From Sinohyriopsis cumingii (lineage: Eukaryota; Mollusca; Bivalvia; Unionida; Unionidae), in NCBI GenBank assembly GCA_028554795.2, contig CM068832.1:83010049-83074048 (forward strand): a DNA stretch of 64,000 nucleotides, in the 5' to 3' direction. Both the position numbers and the translations under genes were made by a program. Of this stretch, positions 37,081-49,014 are shown one piece after another (position 1 is the stretch's first letter; the number at the start of each line of letters is the position of its first letter). The notes under the pieces were generated by a model, which had not been told where the DNA came from, ran no database searches, and saw only the letters and a program-made list of their open reading frames with translations.

Positions 37081-38005
37081 ATGGAATCGATTTATTATTC
37101 TCCAAGAGGATACTGGAGGGGTAAAGCAGCAATTAGTAAACTCGCTGATGCAGCAAAAGTCAAGTATTACACTGCTAAAGCGTGGTTTTCCAAACAGGCA
37201 ATATGGCAAATTTATCTACCGCCACCTAAGCAAATTCGATTTGCATATTTCGATGTTAGTGTTCCTAATGAAGTTCATCAGGCTGATATATTACTTTTAC
37301 CACATGATACCCTTACAATTGGTCGACGTCAAATAACATATAAATACGCGCTAACTGTAGTTGATGTTGCAAGTAGATACAAAGAAGCAGAACCGTTATC
37401 AACAAATACAGCTACTGAAGTATCTTCTGCGTTTAAACGAATTTATCCACGAGGTGGTCTACGATGGCCACAGCTGTCACAGGTTGATCCTGGCAAAGAA
37501 TTTCAAGGCGCAGTATCATCGCTGATGAAACAAGACAACGTTAAAATACGACGAGGACATACTGCAATGCATCGTGATCAGGCTATTGTTGAGCGATTTA
37601 ATCGAACACTTGCTGAGTGGTTATTTGGATATCAATACGCGAAAGAATTTATTCAGGATACGAGATCTTGTGAATGGGTTAAAAGATTACCAAATGTGAT
37701 AGTCGCATTAAATAATGAGATTACTCGAACAACCAACATGAAACCTATTCATGCAATTACAAAAGCAAATATACCCGTACAACGACGTGATTTTTCAACA
37801 CAGCCAGTATTATGTAATACCATTGTAAGACATTTATATGAACCCGGTGAACTTGAAGGTGGTAAAAAAAGAGCGACTGATCCTATCTAGCAACAAGATC
37901 TACTGGTAAACCCGCAATCTACTGACTAGATTCAACTGCTCCTCAGCGTAGATTTGTACGTGAACAACTACAAATAATTCCAGAGGACAGACAATTACCA
38001 CCCAA
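37081..38005 (+). pseudogene. Retroviral-type DDE integrase, element A
   Basis: Starts MESIYYSPRGYWRG, directly abutting the PLA2 gene. The core has VHQADILLLPHD and YALTVVDVASRYKEAEPL (first Asp), LSQVDPGKEFQGAV (second Asp region) and RDQAIVERFNRTLAEWLFGY (catalytic Glu), the rve fold used by Polintons, retroviruses and Ty3/Gypsy. It would insert the element copy into host DNA. The core is the best-preserved large gene of element A; the C-terminal tail is less intact. It converges on the polymerase gene with almost no gap. Confidence 0.9.
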
Positions 38006-38010
38006 ATCAC

Positions 38011-41000
38011 TTAACTAGCACCTCTTCGTCGATTACACTTAAGACAGGTCAACATAGTATTTTCTCGTATATGACCAAGATTTTTATTTTTTCTGTCTAC
38101 GGTAAATTTGTTTTGGATCATTTTTCAGATACCGCCACAGCATTATACAATTACAACTTGCACAATGATTATTCTGTTGTTGTTTCAGTGTGTTAATAAA
38201 TTCAACATCAAGATCAAAATCGCGTTTATTTTTTTTGTCACTTTGTTTATAACCAGCCAATTTTTTTCTTATTATATATTTATCAAGGTCATCATTGATC
38301 ACTGACGAGTTCATGACGATTCTCCGCAGTTGAGATATTTTTCTAACTCGAAAGACTGCAAGATAAACTAAGTTCGACTATTCGATACGATCATCAATGA
38401 TCCAAACAACTGTATCAGTAATAGTTAATCCCTGAGACGAATGAATCGCCATCGCGTATCCAAGCGTCCACGGGGATTTATCAGCACGTAGAGCATCTTC
38501 AACAACATCAAAATCAACTGCTACAATATCATTCAACACAAGATTCTGTTTTCCCTGTCTTGGTATATCAACGTCAATATTTTGCTGTCGCGTATCTGCT
38601 GGTCGATAACATAACGGAACTGGCAACGTTGGAAACTTTTCTCGTTGTGACTGAAACAACTCCCGTTGAAGTGTATCACGAACTATCTTTCTACTTGCAA
38701 CTATCAAATCGTTTGGTCTCCACGTTTGTAGAAAATCATTCAATGAAGTTTTTGAAATTATCTCGCGCATTACTTCATATTGAATTTCATTCCGTTGTAG
38801 TCTGATTAATTTTTTTAATTCTCTTAATTCTGCATCAAGTCCTCTATGATCATCAGTTATTTCTTCGTAATAATCAACAAAATTATTTAACCAATCATGT
38901 GGAGCTGCTCCGTCTATTGGTGGTGGTTGACCGTGATCGCCGCACATTATCACAGCTGTATTTCTTGTTAATAACCAGTCGGGTAATGTTTTTAATACTT
39001 CCAACGACACAGTACATATTTCATCCCAAACGATAATCCTCGGAATATATTTTTCTCCCATTCGATCACTAGTCCATGCGTCACCCTTATATCGGAAGAA
39101 ACTGTGGTAAGTACATGATTGTACTCCTCGTTGTTTCATTTATCGCGCGAGTCTGTGTGTAGGTGTTAGCACGATCATATCTGAATTCTGAAATAGTTCG
39201 ATCGCTCGAGTGGTTTTACCAGAACCCCGAGGTCCGTTTAGATAAACTGTTTTATTTCTAGTCATTGGATCGTATACCGATGGTGCAGACGATAGCTTTA
39301 ATATTTGATATTTTTTTTACAATAAATAACTTTAACCGCAACATCAGTTGATTCGGAATAATTAAGTATATTTTCTTTATTTATTCTCCACGAACCCCAC
39401 GATGCACAAGTGTCTATATTTAATTTTCCAATAATTCTGAATATTTTTTATTGATATAAAACGAATACGTAGCGAATCTGACAGCAAACTCAGAAATTTT
39501 ATTTATCATCGATAATAGATTTATTAAAACGTACGCTAACATTGATGATCTTAAATGAGTATATTGAGGTGACTCACCGTCCATATAGCTCACAACTGTA
39601 CCTAGGTTATTTCCATTTGGTAAGAAAGCTATTTCTCGATTTATAAACGTGTTTTTATTCGTTGTATCAGCGATTATAAAATCTAACTCAGCATCGTCCA
39701 CGATCAGTCTTGTACAATGTCGTTTATGATCATATGATCCTCCTTGGGTGAAGTTGCCAATTACTTTTCTGCCAAGATCTTTTGCGATTTTATTCTCATA
39801 ATCAGTTTTGTTGGGGTTTTCATCATCGGAATATTCCTTTTGCTGTGGTAACCAAACTTTGGATTGTTTCCGATATGATATAATTGCTTCACTTACAATC
39901 AAAAGATATTAATATCGCACAATCAAGCATATATCTTAATAGTACTATTGGTGCCCACATTTTCTCTGAAAAATGCCTACCGAACCAAACATAAAGATCA
40001 TACGAAGATCTTTAGCAAACTCGAATGATTCGACACAAGCAAATCCAGTCAGGTCAAAATCCGGTAATGTTCCATTTATCGATACTCGCGTCATTTCGTG
40101 AGTCGGATGACCGAATCTCATGAAGTATACAGAACATGCTCCGTATCCGAGAAAACTTCCCGGATAACATGCAACCATATCAACCGAAATAACATCTTTA
40201 TGATCGTATTTAGTATTCCATAATCAGCCCTGTCCATATTCGACACAACTCGATATTATATCATTGAGAAAATAAATCAAATATAGTTGGTTTCAACAAA
40301 TTGTTCTTATTAGCAAAATGAGCCTCAAATGACGGAACAGGAAAACATTTGCTCAATAGTTCGTCAGTATCATCAGTATATTGCAGGGCAAGATTTTTCA
40401 TTTTCTCGTGAAGAAAATCTGTTCGATAAATAACACCATTCGGTCTTACAAATTGATCAAATTTACTTTTTTCTTCCTTATCTGATTCGTCGTTTTCAAA
40501 ACTTTGAAACAACCATACTGACACAGGATCGTTTTTACTTATTTCGTTAATAAAATCAAACATATCTCGGTAAAATTTAAGAGTTCAATCTCGTGGAAAT
40601 ATTGTTACTGCGTTAGTCCACGCCTGTGCGTTATGATCAATAATTTGAATCGAAGATCCTTTTGATTTATATTTTGATTCATACAAAATCTCTCCTGTTA
40701 TAGTCGCTACGGTTATTGGGAATTTTAATTTTTTTCCTAACTCAGCGACATCTTTGATAGACACTCCGGTATCTTTAACCATTTCTCCCCACTCGTTTAT
40801 TATTTTACGTCTTTTATCCGTTAGACCGTTTCCACGAGTCGAAACGGTAAAATGTTCTGTTACTCGTTGAGCTACACAGTTTATTTTTGAAAATTTCATC
40901 GGCTTCAGATTATTAACGCTGAGTTTTTCATTTATCGCATTGGTTATATAAATAACTGCTGTTACAGGGTATGCTCGTTCATGATACGGTTTGTCAGTAC

Positions 41001-41400
41001 CAGTCAATAGACCTGGTTTGGAATCTTTACTACATAGTACGACAGTTTTTTTATTAGCATGAACAGGATCATATTTGTCACGTATAATCCAATCATCTGT
41101 TTCTGTTAGCACGACATATTTTATTCTGAAAAGATATTTGCGATTATCAAAATAGTTAATGATAATTTCTGCTCGTTTGTCGTTCATCGTAGCGTCGATG
41201 ATATCATTGTTGCGCATAATCTTTAACGTTGACCAGACATGAGATGCACCATCTGCGTGAAATTCTTTCTCGGCGTCGTGAATTTTATTAATCAAACTTT
41301 TATTTTTCGGATCAACCAGATCTCGCATCGGTAGGCCAGGAGATATTCTGCTTTATACGGCTTGATTCTGGATAATCTATCGAATTCGTTCGTATTATAT
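38011..41400 (-). pseudogene. Polymerase B - SF1 helicase - HNH multidomain gene, element A
   Basis: One minus-strand gene region of about 3.4 kb, room for over 1,100 residues. In N-to-C order: a polymerase N-terminal region ending in IDHNAQAWTNAVTIFPRD (near 40.6 kb); a motif A-like MVACYPGSFLGYG (near 40.15 kb); a motif C-like AVRFATYSFYI (near 39.47 kb); then a superfamily 1 helicase with a P-loop (near 39.2 kb), IPRIIVWDEICTV as Walker B and AMAIHSSQGLTI as motif V/VI; and a C-terminal HNH-like zinc nuclease part (HCASCNC and a CxxCNRRRG end near 38.03 kb). Polymerase assignment rests on short motifs; the helicase assignment is firm. Broken, with about half a dozen breaks. The same arrangement occurs in element B. 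Confidence 0.7.
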
Positions 41401-41437
41401 TTCAAACAAGTATTTAAATTAAAATATTATATATACA

Positions 41438-41662
41438 ATGTCTCGATGCAAATGGTTGATGATCGGTTCATTAACTCCATGTAATAAATCCTGGAAACGG
41501 GAATTCTGCGGACAACATTTGCAGAGCGTTTGTAGAGGTTGTTTAGGACAAATACCATGTCTGCAATGTGGTGTTGGAGTACGAGGCAAAACACAGTTGT
41601 GTGCAAATTGTTGTGCAAAAAAATATCGCGAGCTTAAAAGATACTATGATAAAAAAAAATAA
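41438..41662 (+). CDS. Small Cys-rich zinc-finger-like ORF, element A
   Basis: 74 residues with 11 Cys: pairs in CRGCLGQIPCLQCG and CANCCAKKYRELKRYY. It looks like a zinc-binding protein with a basic tail. It starts divergently from the polymerase gene. It looks whole. A counterpart at the same place in element B is decayed, and a further scrap lies at 48.5-48.8 kb. The function is unknown; DNA binding or regulation is a guess. Confidence 0.7.
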   Translation: MSRCKWLMIGSLTPCNKSWKREFCGQHLQSVCRGCLGQIPCLQCGVGVRGKTQLCANCCAKKYRELKRYYDKKK

Positions 41663-41746
41663 CTGTAACAACGCTATAAAATCCGAGGAGGATTATCTAA
41701 CTAAGTTTTCAGACAAATTATGATTTAAACAAATAATATTATTATA

Positions 41747-42175
41747 ATGAACGGAGAGCTTGGCAAGCATCCTATAATAACAAACTACGAATCAAATCAT
41801 GACGGTGTGATTAGAAATTGCAGGTTGAAGAGACCAGTTGGTTCCGTTTATAATGCCGGTTATCTTAGATTTAGTGTTTGGAAGAAAATATATCATTGTC
41901 ATCGTCTCACATACGAATGTTTCTTTGGGATGATTAAACATGGTCTTGTGACTGATGATATTGACGGAAATAAACTTAATAATAATTTATCCAACCTTCC
42001 AGCTGTTACAAAAAGCGATAACTCTGCAAGGGGAATGACCGGTAAATATGAAGAAAAAAAAACAGTTGCAAAGAGGATGGTTAAATCCTTCAATACAGAG
42101 ACTAGCGAAGATATGATTTTTCAGTCAATATGTTCTGCTGCGAAATACTTTGATATTCACCCGTATTCAGTATAA
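41747..42175 (+). CDS. NUMOD/HNH homing-endonuclease-like ORF, element A
   Basis: 142 residues. The N-terminal part (YESNHDGVIRNCRLKRPVG) is like NUMOD4. The centre (CHRLTYECFFG, TDDIDGNKLNNNLSNLPAV) is the HNH_3 core with H and NN. The C-terminus (FNTETSEDMIFQSICSAAKY) is like NUMOD1, a DNA-binding tail. This order is known from free-standing HNH homing endonucleases of phages and large DNA viruses. The canonical DHIDG reads DDIDG here, so activity is doubtful. The C-terminus may be short, since related text continues past 42175. Confidence 0.8.
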   Translation: MNGELGKHPIITNYESNHDGVIRNCRLKRPVGSVYNAGYLRFSVWKKIYHCHRLTYECFFGMIKHGLVTDDIDGNKLNNNLSNLPAVTKSDNSARGMTGKYEEKKTVAKRMVKSFNTETSEDMIFQSICSAAKYFDIHPYSV

Positions 42176-42318
42176 AAAGTCGCAGAAAATATATACAAAT
42201 CTACTTTCTCTAAAAATATATAAACAAAAATCATCTTCCAATATCAATAATGGAGATAAGCTGTCATCTTTAGCAAGCAATTACCTCGAATTATATTTAA
42301 TTCTTTTTCTATATCGTT

Positions 42319-42800
42319 AAAATATAAATTTCAGTGTATTTAAGGGAGATAACTGCGTTGAGTATACTCATGTAATTAAGTTACCTCTCTTTGACCATGT
42401 CACGGACCAGCATAAGTATTTACGAAAAAATATCAGACTTGTAAATAAATAATTATTTTAACGTTAATTATCTTTGTTATGTCAGGTGAAAACCCGTAAT
42501 ATTGTATCATAAATTTGATAAATTGTTCATTTTTTAGTATTCTACGTTAAAAATATAAATTTCAGTGTATATAAGGGAGAAAACTCCGTTAAGTATATTC
42601 ATGTAATGAAGTTACTTCCCGTTGACCAAGACACTCGCGCATAAATATTATCACAAGCACTCTGTGTAAGCGGAAACTTGTTGTACATACATATAAACTT
42701 GTAAATAATATTTTTTCTGTGGTTTGTTATGTATTTCTAAAGTCAGTAGGGAAACCGTTAATTCGACAAACCGTACTTATTTAATTTCGATTTGTCGAGA
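42319..42800. repeat. 231-bp tandem duplication in element A
   Basis: TATAAATTTCAGTGTAT..AAGGGAGA..ACT.CGTT.AGTATA.TCATGTAAT starts at about 42319 and again at about 42550. Element B has a single related segment near 55800-55870. It is non-coding and may be a terminal or regulatory part of the element; the function is unknown. Confidence 0.65.
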
Positions 42801-43261
42801 GTGACTTATGGAAGATTATAAGTTATCTTCCTTATATTTTCCTTTGGATTACAGCAAGAGTATCAGTTATCTCCCTTATATTTTCCGTTATTTTGTATCA
42901 ATAACTATCATTATGGTACATGTGATCTTTTTATTAAGCACAAACAATATATTTTTAAGAAACAATATTTTTTAATTATTAAATTCGTTTGGTTTCTTGG
43001 TTCATTTGTATTTCTTTCTGCGATAATAATTAATAATGCAAACAACAAGTAACCAGAACGTTTCTCTAATTATTTTCGGGTACAATTATTATCCCGAAAA
43101 TAACTAATTTTATAAATCTGACTTGTTAAGCAGAAATACGTTTATATGATGTATTTTATTTATGTGTTCAGAACTAAACTTCAGTTGTATTTTAGAAGAA
43201 ATACTAAATACTGATTTCTTTAGTGATGGTTAAACTACATTATAATTTCTGAAAGATATAC
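42801..43261. other. AT-rich non-coding segment of element A
   Basis: Holds TTATCTCCCTTATATTTTCC twice (about 42823 and 42870) and a short imperfect palindrome at about 43070-43100 (TTATTTTCGGGTACAATTATTATCCCGAAAATAA). No coding signal. Confidence 0.5.
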
Positions 43262-43785
43262 AAGCAGATTAGAGCCTTTAGCGCAGTGCTAACGCAGCTG
43301 ATTCTTGTTCTGGGGGTCAGCAGTTCGAATCTCGTAACGGGCATATTGTCGACGTACCGATCTATAGGTTTTTTTCTATCCAAGTGGGGGCGCCTGCCCT
43401 AAAGCATTCATATACACCTCTCGCCACAAAAGCCGCTTGGCGAATGCGTTTTTCATTCGCCCCGGGGTTTGTCCTGGGGGAGATGTGCATGAATGAAGTG
43501 CACAGACAATCTTTTGAATATTATAACATTTTGTTTCGGTTAGAAAATTCGCTGGATATATGTTTATGAAAGAAATTGTGACGCCCCCAAAATAAACAGT
43601 AGCGTAGATGTATCAGCTCTAAATCTCATTGAGGGTACCACTCAAAAACATTCAGAAAGAATGTGGCCAAAACGAAACGATCATAAGGTGCCGAGAAGAC
43701 CATAAGAAAGATCTCAAAGAAAGGACCCCATGAAAGATAACCGCTCATCATGCTACTGTTTATCTTTGCTAAAATTTATTTCAAT

Positions 43786-43843
<58 letters not shown>
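43262..43843 (+). mobile_element. tRNA-like (SINE-like) segment with (AT)n tail, element A
   Basis: Begins with an A-box-like TTTAGCGCAGTGCTAACGCA and a B-box GCAGTTCGAATCTCG, followed by ATATTGTCGACG, a body, GATAACCGCTCATCATG and a pure (AT)n run (43789-43843). The T-arm does not pair, so it is not a working tRNA gene. The matching segment lies at the same place in element B (56183-56813), so it was present before the two copies diverged, or is part of the element. Confidence 0.65.
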
Positions 43844-43845
<2 letters not shown>

Positions 43846-43857
43846 GAATACGAAAAT

Positions 43858-44255
43858 ATGAATTATGTAATTGGTGCTATTAAAAAATTAGAAAAAGACT
43901 GTATTAATATACCTGATGAACTGAATCCTGAAAAGATTATATCTGATTATGAAGTTTTAGAAGAACGTAAAATTGATGGTAGTTATACACTGTCGTCTGA
44001 ATACAAGTTTATAAAATGAATTCAGGCGGCGATGTTCCAGTCACTAGCGGCTGTAAAAGATGATCAGGTCAAGGAATTAGTCCCTCTCTCTGCCACAGTA
44101 GAAAAAATTGAATTATAGTTATCTCGTGAATACGAAGCAAAGAAAACGATTAATGCTCGTGTAAGACAATTAAGAAAAATTATGTCAGCGAGTAACTTCG
44201 TTACTGATGAAACGATCCAAAGTAACTTCGTTACTGAACATGAGCACGTGTAATA
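43858..44255 (+). pseudogene. Unknown ORF after (AT)n, element A
   Basis: Starts MNYVIGAIKKLEKD, matching [20 protein letters not shown] in element B, and shares the LNPEKIISDYE block. The later part (REYEAKKTINARVRQLRKIM) looks helical and basic. Broken, with a few breaks. I do not recognise the family. The conserved start right after the (AT)n tract in both copies argues that it is real. Confidence 0.5.
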
Positions 44256-44257
44256 TT

Positions 44258-44700
44258 TTATTATTATTCTGAAATATTTTATTTATTCTGAAATATTCTT
44301 ATTATTCTGAAATATTTTTTAAATTCTGAAATATTTTTATTATTCTGAAATATTTTATTGTTCTGAAATAAATTTTTTTTCTGAAATATTTTATTTATTC
44401 TGAAATATTTTTCTGTTATAAAATCTGATCGATTTGTATAATTATGAGTACCTAACTACATAGCAGAATTAGCAACCTGATCGATGCATAGTTTTGAGTA
44501 CCAACCACCCCATCAATTTCAGAATATAAAAAAATATTTCATAATAATAAAAAAAATATTTTAGAATAATAAAAAAAAAATGTTGTTTTAGTATTTTTTG
44601 CAAAACTGATCGATTTGCATATTTTTGAGTACCAACCACCCCATCAGACTTAACAAACTGATCGATTTGCATAAATTTGAGTACACTATATGCCACGACA
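44258..44700. repeat. Interleaved short repeats with an inverted arm
   Basis: At 44258-44410, seven to eight units of TTATTCTGAAATATTTT (17-18 bp). At 44520-44580 the reverse complement of this phrase appears (AAAATATTTCATAATAAT), able to form a hairpin. Overlapping these are four copies of CTGATCGATTTGCATA..TTTGAGTACCAACCACCCCATCA (44423, 44476, 44606, 44661). The array starts exactly where element A ends. Confidence 0.7.
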
Positions 44701-46600
44701 CCTATAGTAAATTTTGCATACGATACCTTCAAATGAAGTTAATGCCACTATTCAATATTTAGTATGTGACCACAATTCTTAACAATAATTCATTACGCAG
44801 GAAGAAACTTAACTTTAGATATTTTGAGACATTAGGAGACAGTTTATCCTTATAACCCATATCTAACACAAAACATGACTTAGGTATAAAACTATAGATA
44901 ACCCCTGTCGTTTGCGTCATACGATTTAAAATAATCCACTCATGATCAATATTCATACATTGATCCAATGCTCAAACGTTTCAAGACACGTACGTGGTTA
45001 TGGCTATACTTATATTGTTAGTGTTGTACAGAGTTCATAGGAAGGAGGTTCGTAAATATTGTTTATTCTGTTGATTATTACTATTTTAAAAAAATCATTC
45101 ATTCCACAAGCGGTGCAAACCTAGTGTATTTAGCACGAGGTATTTGTGTGTGTGTGTTGGCGATTTAATCTCGTGGATATTTCGGGCGATTGCCTCAGAT
45201 TGTGAACACTTATCTAGAGGTAGAGTCTGCATCGGTTCTTCCTAAAGTGATTGACGAAATGTATGATCGTCAAATTTGATAGACACTGTATATTCACCAT
45301 CCCTTTAACAAATATAATACTGACCTAGATCAGGCAAAACTGTCATCGTCACAGATGTGATAAAGACAAATCACGTTTCTTATATCTTCCTCCATGATAT
45401 ATTGTATATGGTTACTAAGTGAGTAAATATGCTTGCATGTTAATAAAACAGATTAAGATGAATCGATTTCGTCCACAGGATTATTGTCTGGCGATAACAC
45501 TAGAATGTTTATAGTTTTAGGGATATTTTAGGAGCTAAGCAAGAGGAAATTAAACTTCGTTTTACAAAAAAAGGGAATCTATGAAAGCCCTGTGTTGTCT
45601 CCCTCTCTCAAATATCACACAAAATAAAGCTCAATGAGCATGTATGGTCATTCTGTTGAACTGTTTAAATGTGGGAGAGCCAGAATAAAATTATTTCTCA
45701 AAACATAATTATTAAATCTGACTACTGCGCAATTCAAGTAAAATCATAATTTCGAAATAGCTATTTACATGTCTAAAGTCAGTACTCCCAGTTAAACCAC
45801 GATTTCACCCTTTAAATCGCACACTAGGAATGAATAACAAAGTGAAGTTGTTCACTGGGTCTGAATCAAGGTCAGGACTTAGGTCCGCATTAAGATCAAA
45901 AGCTCTAATATTAGGTGCTTATGACCACATGCAGCCAAGTAGGGCGGTGTAAAGTACCATAACATCAGATAGCAGGAATTATTTGAAGAGTTCATGAATT
46001 GCATCCATAATGATTTAAAGACATATATTGATGGGCAAAAGCTAAGAAGGCTGCTCAAACAGTCGATGGGTATAACTTCACAAAATGTTTCATGTGTCAT
46101 TAAGTCCCCTCGGCCGTTGTGGGTAAACACTCCGTTCAGGCTCGTATGGGTACTTCCAAGACTTAATCCGGCACAACTTTGAGGAATTAAAGTTCCTACG
46201 TGCGCTTATTGTAAGAATAACGGAAGCGTTATTTCTGATTGCTACAGATTAAACAGAAAGCAACAGAAAGACAGACCTATACAAATGCTCTTATTTGTAA
46301 AAAAATCAAATTTACGGTTATTTATTGAAAGCAATACATTTGTTGCTTGAAGCATTTTAATTTTATTATGGAGATTTATAAACCATTCATCACATTATAT
46401 ATCACCGTGATTCTCTTTTTATTACCTATCCTATTTATTTTAATCAGGGTGATAAAATACAAACGATTGCTGTTGAACAGCAAAAATATATTTAGATATC
46501 CTATTTGTTTCAGAGGGCTAGTAGCAAAGGGGAAAGCAACATACGTATCAGTTTGCAAGTTCGTAAATATTAGAGTCTTTATAAGAAAATGGAGACCACC
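44701..46600. other. Unannotated stretch
   Basis: No supported gene. Short ORFs near 44.8, 45.9 and 46.4 kb lack similarity or exon context. Confidence 0.45.
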
Positions 46601-46619
46601 CGAGGTTCCAGATGGTGAC

Positions 46620-47215
46620 AGGTCGTCAGTGGACTATACAGTTATTGTTCTCAAGTTATGTCTACAGATAATTCTGAATTCCCAGTGCCTCTTTCGGAAA
46701 GGATGGGTATTTTTGGAAATTTGCTCAAATTGTTCCATTATTGCGGCCCAATCTGTTGAATATCTTTGTCTGAAAAAATGTTGTAAGGTTTTTGATATAT
46801 TAAAGGCCATATTTATGAGTGCACTAGTTTTTTCATCTCTATATTTCAACTAATCATCTACAATATTTATTGATGCAAGTGATATAGGGGTTGGCGGATA
46901 ATTAACCCAAGCAGACAATAACTAGTGTATGGACTATCAAGTGTATTATTTATTTAGAACGCTAAAAAGGCAATGGAGAGATTATTCCACAATCGATAAG
47001 GAATGTTTGAGTTTAGTATTTTCACTTGCGAAACGTTAAAGTATACTAGTTCAGCTCCTTGTCCGTTTATTGTATCATGTGATAACAATCCCCTTACTTT
47101 CATTAACAAAATAATTAAAAACATTCAGAGATGGCTGAGATTGAGTTCGATATTGCAGGAACACAACATCGGCATTAAGCATATCAAGGGAATATATAAT
47201 GTGATCTCATACTAA
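46620..47215 (+). mobile_element. Ty3/Gypsy LTR retrotransposon fossil (end of RT and RNase H)
   Basis: The plus-strand frames hold FDILKAIFMSALVF, then IFIDASDIGVGG (start of RNase H), STIDKECLSLVFSLAKR, a DNNPLTF block and IKHIKGIYNVI. This is the canonical reverse-transcriptase-to-RNase-H order of Ty3/Gypsy elements. No LTRs, gag or integrase were seen nearby. Broken in several places and old. Confidence 0.85.
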
Positions 47216-47377
47216 CTGTTCCTGTATACAAATACCATATTGCTTTCTTGTTGTTTCATTCATAAAACATCTTCCTATTTAATTATAATTATTATAGTAT
47301 CATATTTATACCTTATTAATATGTAAAGGAACGTTTAATTGCATAAATGTTTCTTTTCCCCCATGACAGGAAGACTT

Positions 47378-47406
47378 TTATAAATAAATAAATAAATAAA
47401 TAAATA
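47378..47406. repeat. (AAAT)n microsatellite
   Basis: About seven AAAT units. Confidence 0.9.
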
Positions 47407-47940
47407 TTATATAAAACATTGTGAGTTTATGTTTTATTGGCAGTGATCCATTGTGTGCAACTTATTACCTTGATAATTTCATTGAAATCTATTATTCAGT
47501 ACATCATTTGTATTGAGTATGGCTATTGGCTCAGCAGCACAGTCTATATTGGAGTTCATTCGGAACATTATATACTTTTGGATTTGTCATATAACGTTGA
47601 GGACTGTTTTAAATTACGACTGATTTTAATTAAGATCACAATACTGCAAGTTCTTCTTAATTTTTCATTTTAAATCTGAGTTAATTAAATAATAGGTTGA
47701 ATTGTACGAAACCAGATGTTATTTACTTTTCCTGTTACTTAGTTTAAAATCAAAGAGTCGGAACAACAGGTTCGAGTAGTACTGAAGTCCAACTTCGTAT
47801 GTATCAAGTGTTAAGTACGCGTCCACGTATAACTATCATGTTCTAGGTACTGTCACTTCAATTGCCACGTACATCGTTTATTACGATCACGATTCAATTA
47901 ACGTTCTCGTGGTATCATTGACATATTTTTTTAATTACAG

Positions 47941-48054
47941 AACCTGCCTCTACAAATGAGTACAGTTTCCAGTCGATATTTACATCTGGTTTCCTTTGTG
48001 TTTTAGTCGGTGAGGCTGCTGACGTGTGTATGAAGATGTGTTACGACAGGAAAG
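47941..48054 (+). other. Possible orphan exon
   Basis: A 114-nt segment open in phase 1 to phase 1, with a strong pyrimidine-tract acceptor (TTTTTTTAATTACAG) and a GTAGCT donor. It encodes FQSIFTSGFLCVLVGEAADV then a CMKMCYDRKG end. Length and phase are like the exons of the lectin gene at 22-31 kb, but the residues do not resemble them. It may be chance. Confidence 0.2.
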
Positions 48055-48539
48055 GTAGCTTATTGTGCTTGCCTATCTCAAAGAGACATAATAGTTAATG
48101 ACTTAATTAGGCGATGTAGTAATGCTATGGGACCTACCTTCGTATCCAAGCGACACATTTCTTATCTTCATATAAGAGCCAGACTCGCTAATATGAAAAT
48201 TGAAAGACTATGTACCATTACTATTACACGAAAAAGTCACGATGTTGTCATTCATATTAGCTTCTCATTAATGGGATTGATGGATTAACGCATCACACGG
48301 ATGATCAAAATATTACCGGTTCGATTCCACTCGCGGAAACTATTATTCTTAATAACTGAGGAAACGTCAATGCTTGAGTACGTTTCAAGTCAATATGAAG
48401 ATTTAAGGTTTATATCGATTGCATGCAAGAGACGTGCATATTATCTTTGAGACGTGTCTGGCTTGATGACCTATAATCCTTCTAGTACGTCGTTTGACAT
48501 ACAAGGGGCTTCTATGAGATTGTAATCAAACAGCTATAA

Positions 48540-48965
48540 TTGATATGGACTACACACACTATTTTGACCGTGAGAACTTCATGTGTAACAGCTTACAATT
48601 GGTAACATGCCTATACTCTCAAGGTTATCAATTCACAAGCGAAAACCCGACTGAACCTTTCGGCAGAACATGTAATGGTGAATGCTGTAAATGATATTTG
48701 GTAGCGTTACGTGTTGGTCCAGGTGCCAGACCATGCCTCAAATATGGTATCGGCGCAAAGTCGCGTTATAAGCTTTGCCGACCATGCGGGACTGTTAAAG
48801 TGTATAAACGTGTGTGTCAAGGAATATTCTCTAATACTACTGTTATGAAACCTAAGCCTGTATAAATAACTGACTTAGTCAAAGAAACAGACATGGACTT
48901 AAATGAAATAATCGCTACGATTCAAAACGTCAAATGCGCATTACCGTACCTGATGCGGCTATGGG
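48540..48965 (+). pseudogene. Decayed Cys-rich ORF remnant of a related element
   Basis: The plus strand reads ARPCLKYGIGAKSRYKLCRP followed by CG, like the PCLQCGVGVRGKTQLCANC end of the Cys-rich ORF at 41438. A second short block MDLNEIIATIQNVKCALPYL follows at 48894. It is probably a scrap of another Polinton-like copy lying against the left end of element B. Broken, with few recognisable residues. Confidence 0.4.
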
Positions 48966-49014
48966 ATAGGTTTGGCCAGCTGAAAATAGTATCTGAAAAT
49001 GCTCTATAGAGTTA

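Larger units (their letters stand above)
35781..44260. mobile_element. Element A: Polinton/adintovirus-like fossil lacking the virion module
   Basis: Carries ATPase, zinc-ribbon-PLA2, integrase, polymerase-helicase-HNH, Cys-rich ORF, NUMOD/HNH ORF, tRNA-like segment plus (AT)n, and one more ORF, in the same order and strands as element B. No protease or capsid gene follows. The left edge is set by the shared phrase GCAGCAGGNAGGGCGAA also found at 49015; the right edge is where similarity to B stops. No long terminal inverted repeat was found. It is broken, with somewhere near ten breaks, mostly in the polymerase gene. Proteins agree with B at roughly three residues in four by eye. Confidence 0.8.

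Noticed and set aside
43262-43345. Functional tRNA gene in element A (and 56183-56260 in B)
   Set aside because: A- and B-box-like text is present, but the T-arm and acceptor stems do not pair. It reads as a SINE-like derivative.
46347-46600. Membrane-protein ORF upstream of the Gypsy fossil
   Set aside because: AT-rich DNA gives Ile/Leu/Phe-rich translations by chance. There is no family match, and the downstream part belongs to the Ty3/Gypsy remnant.
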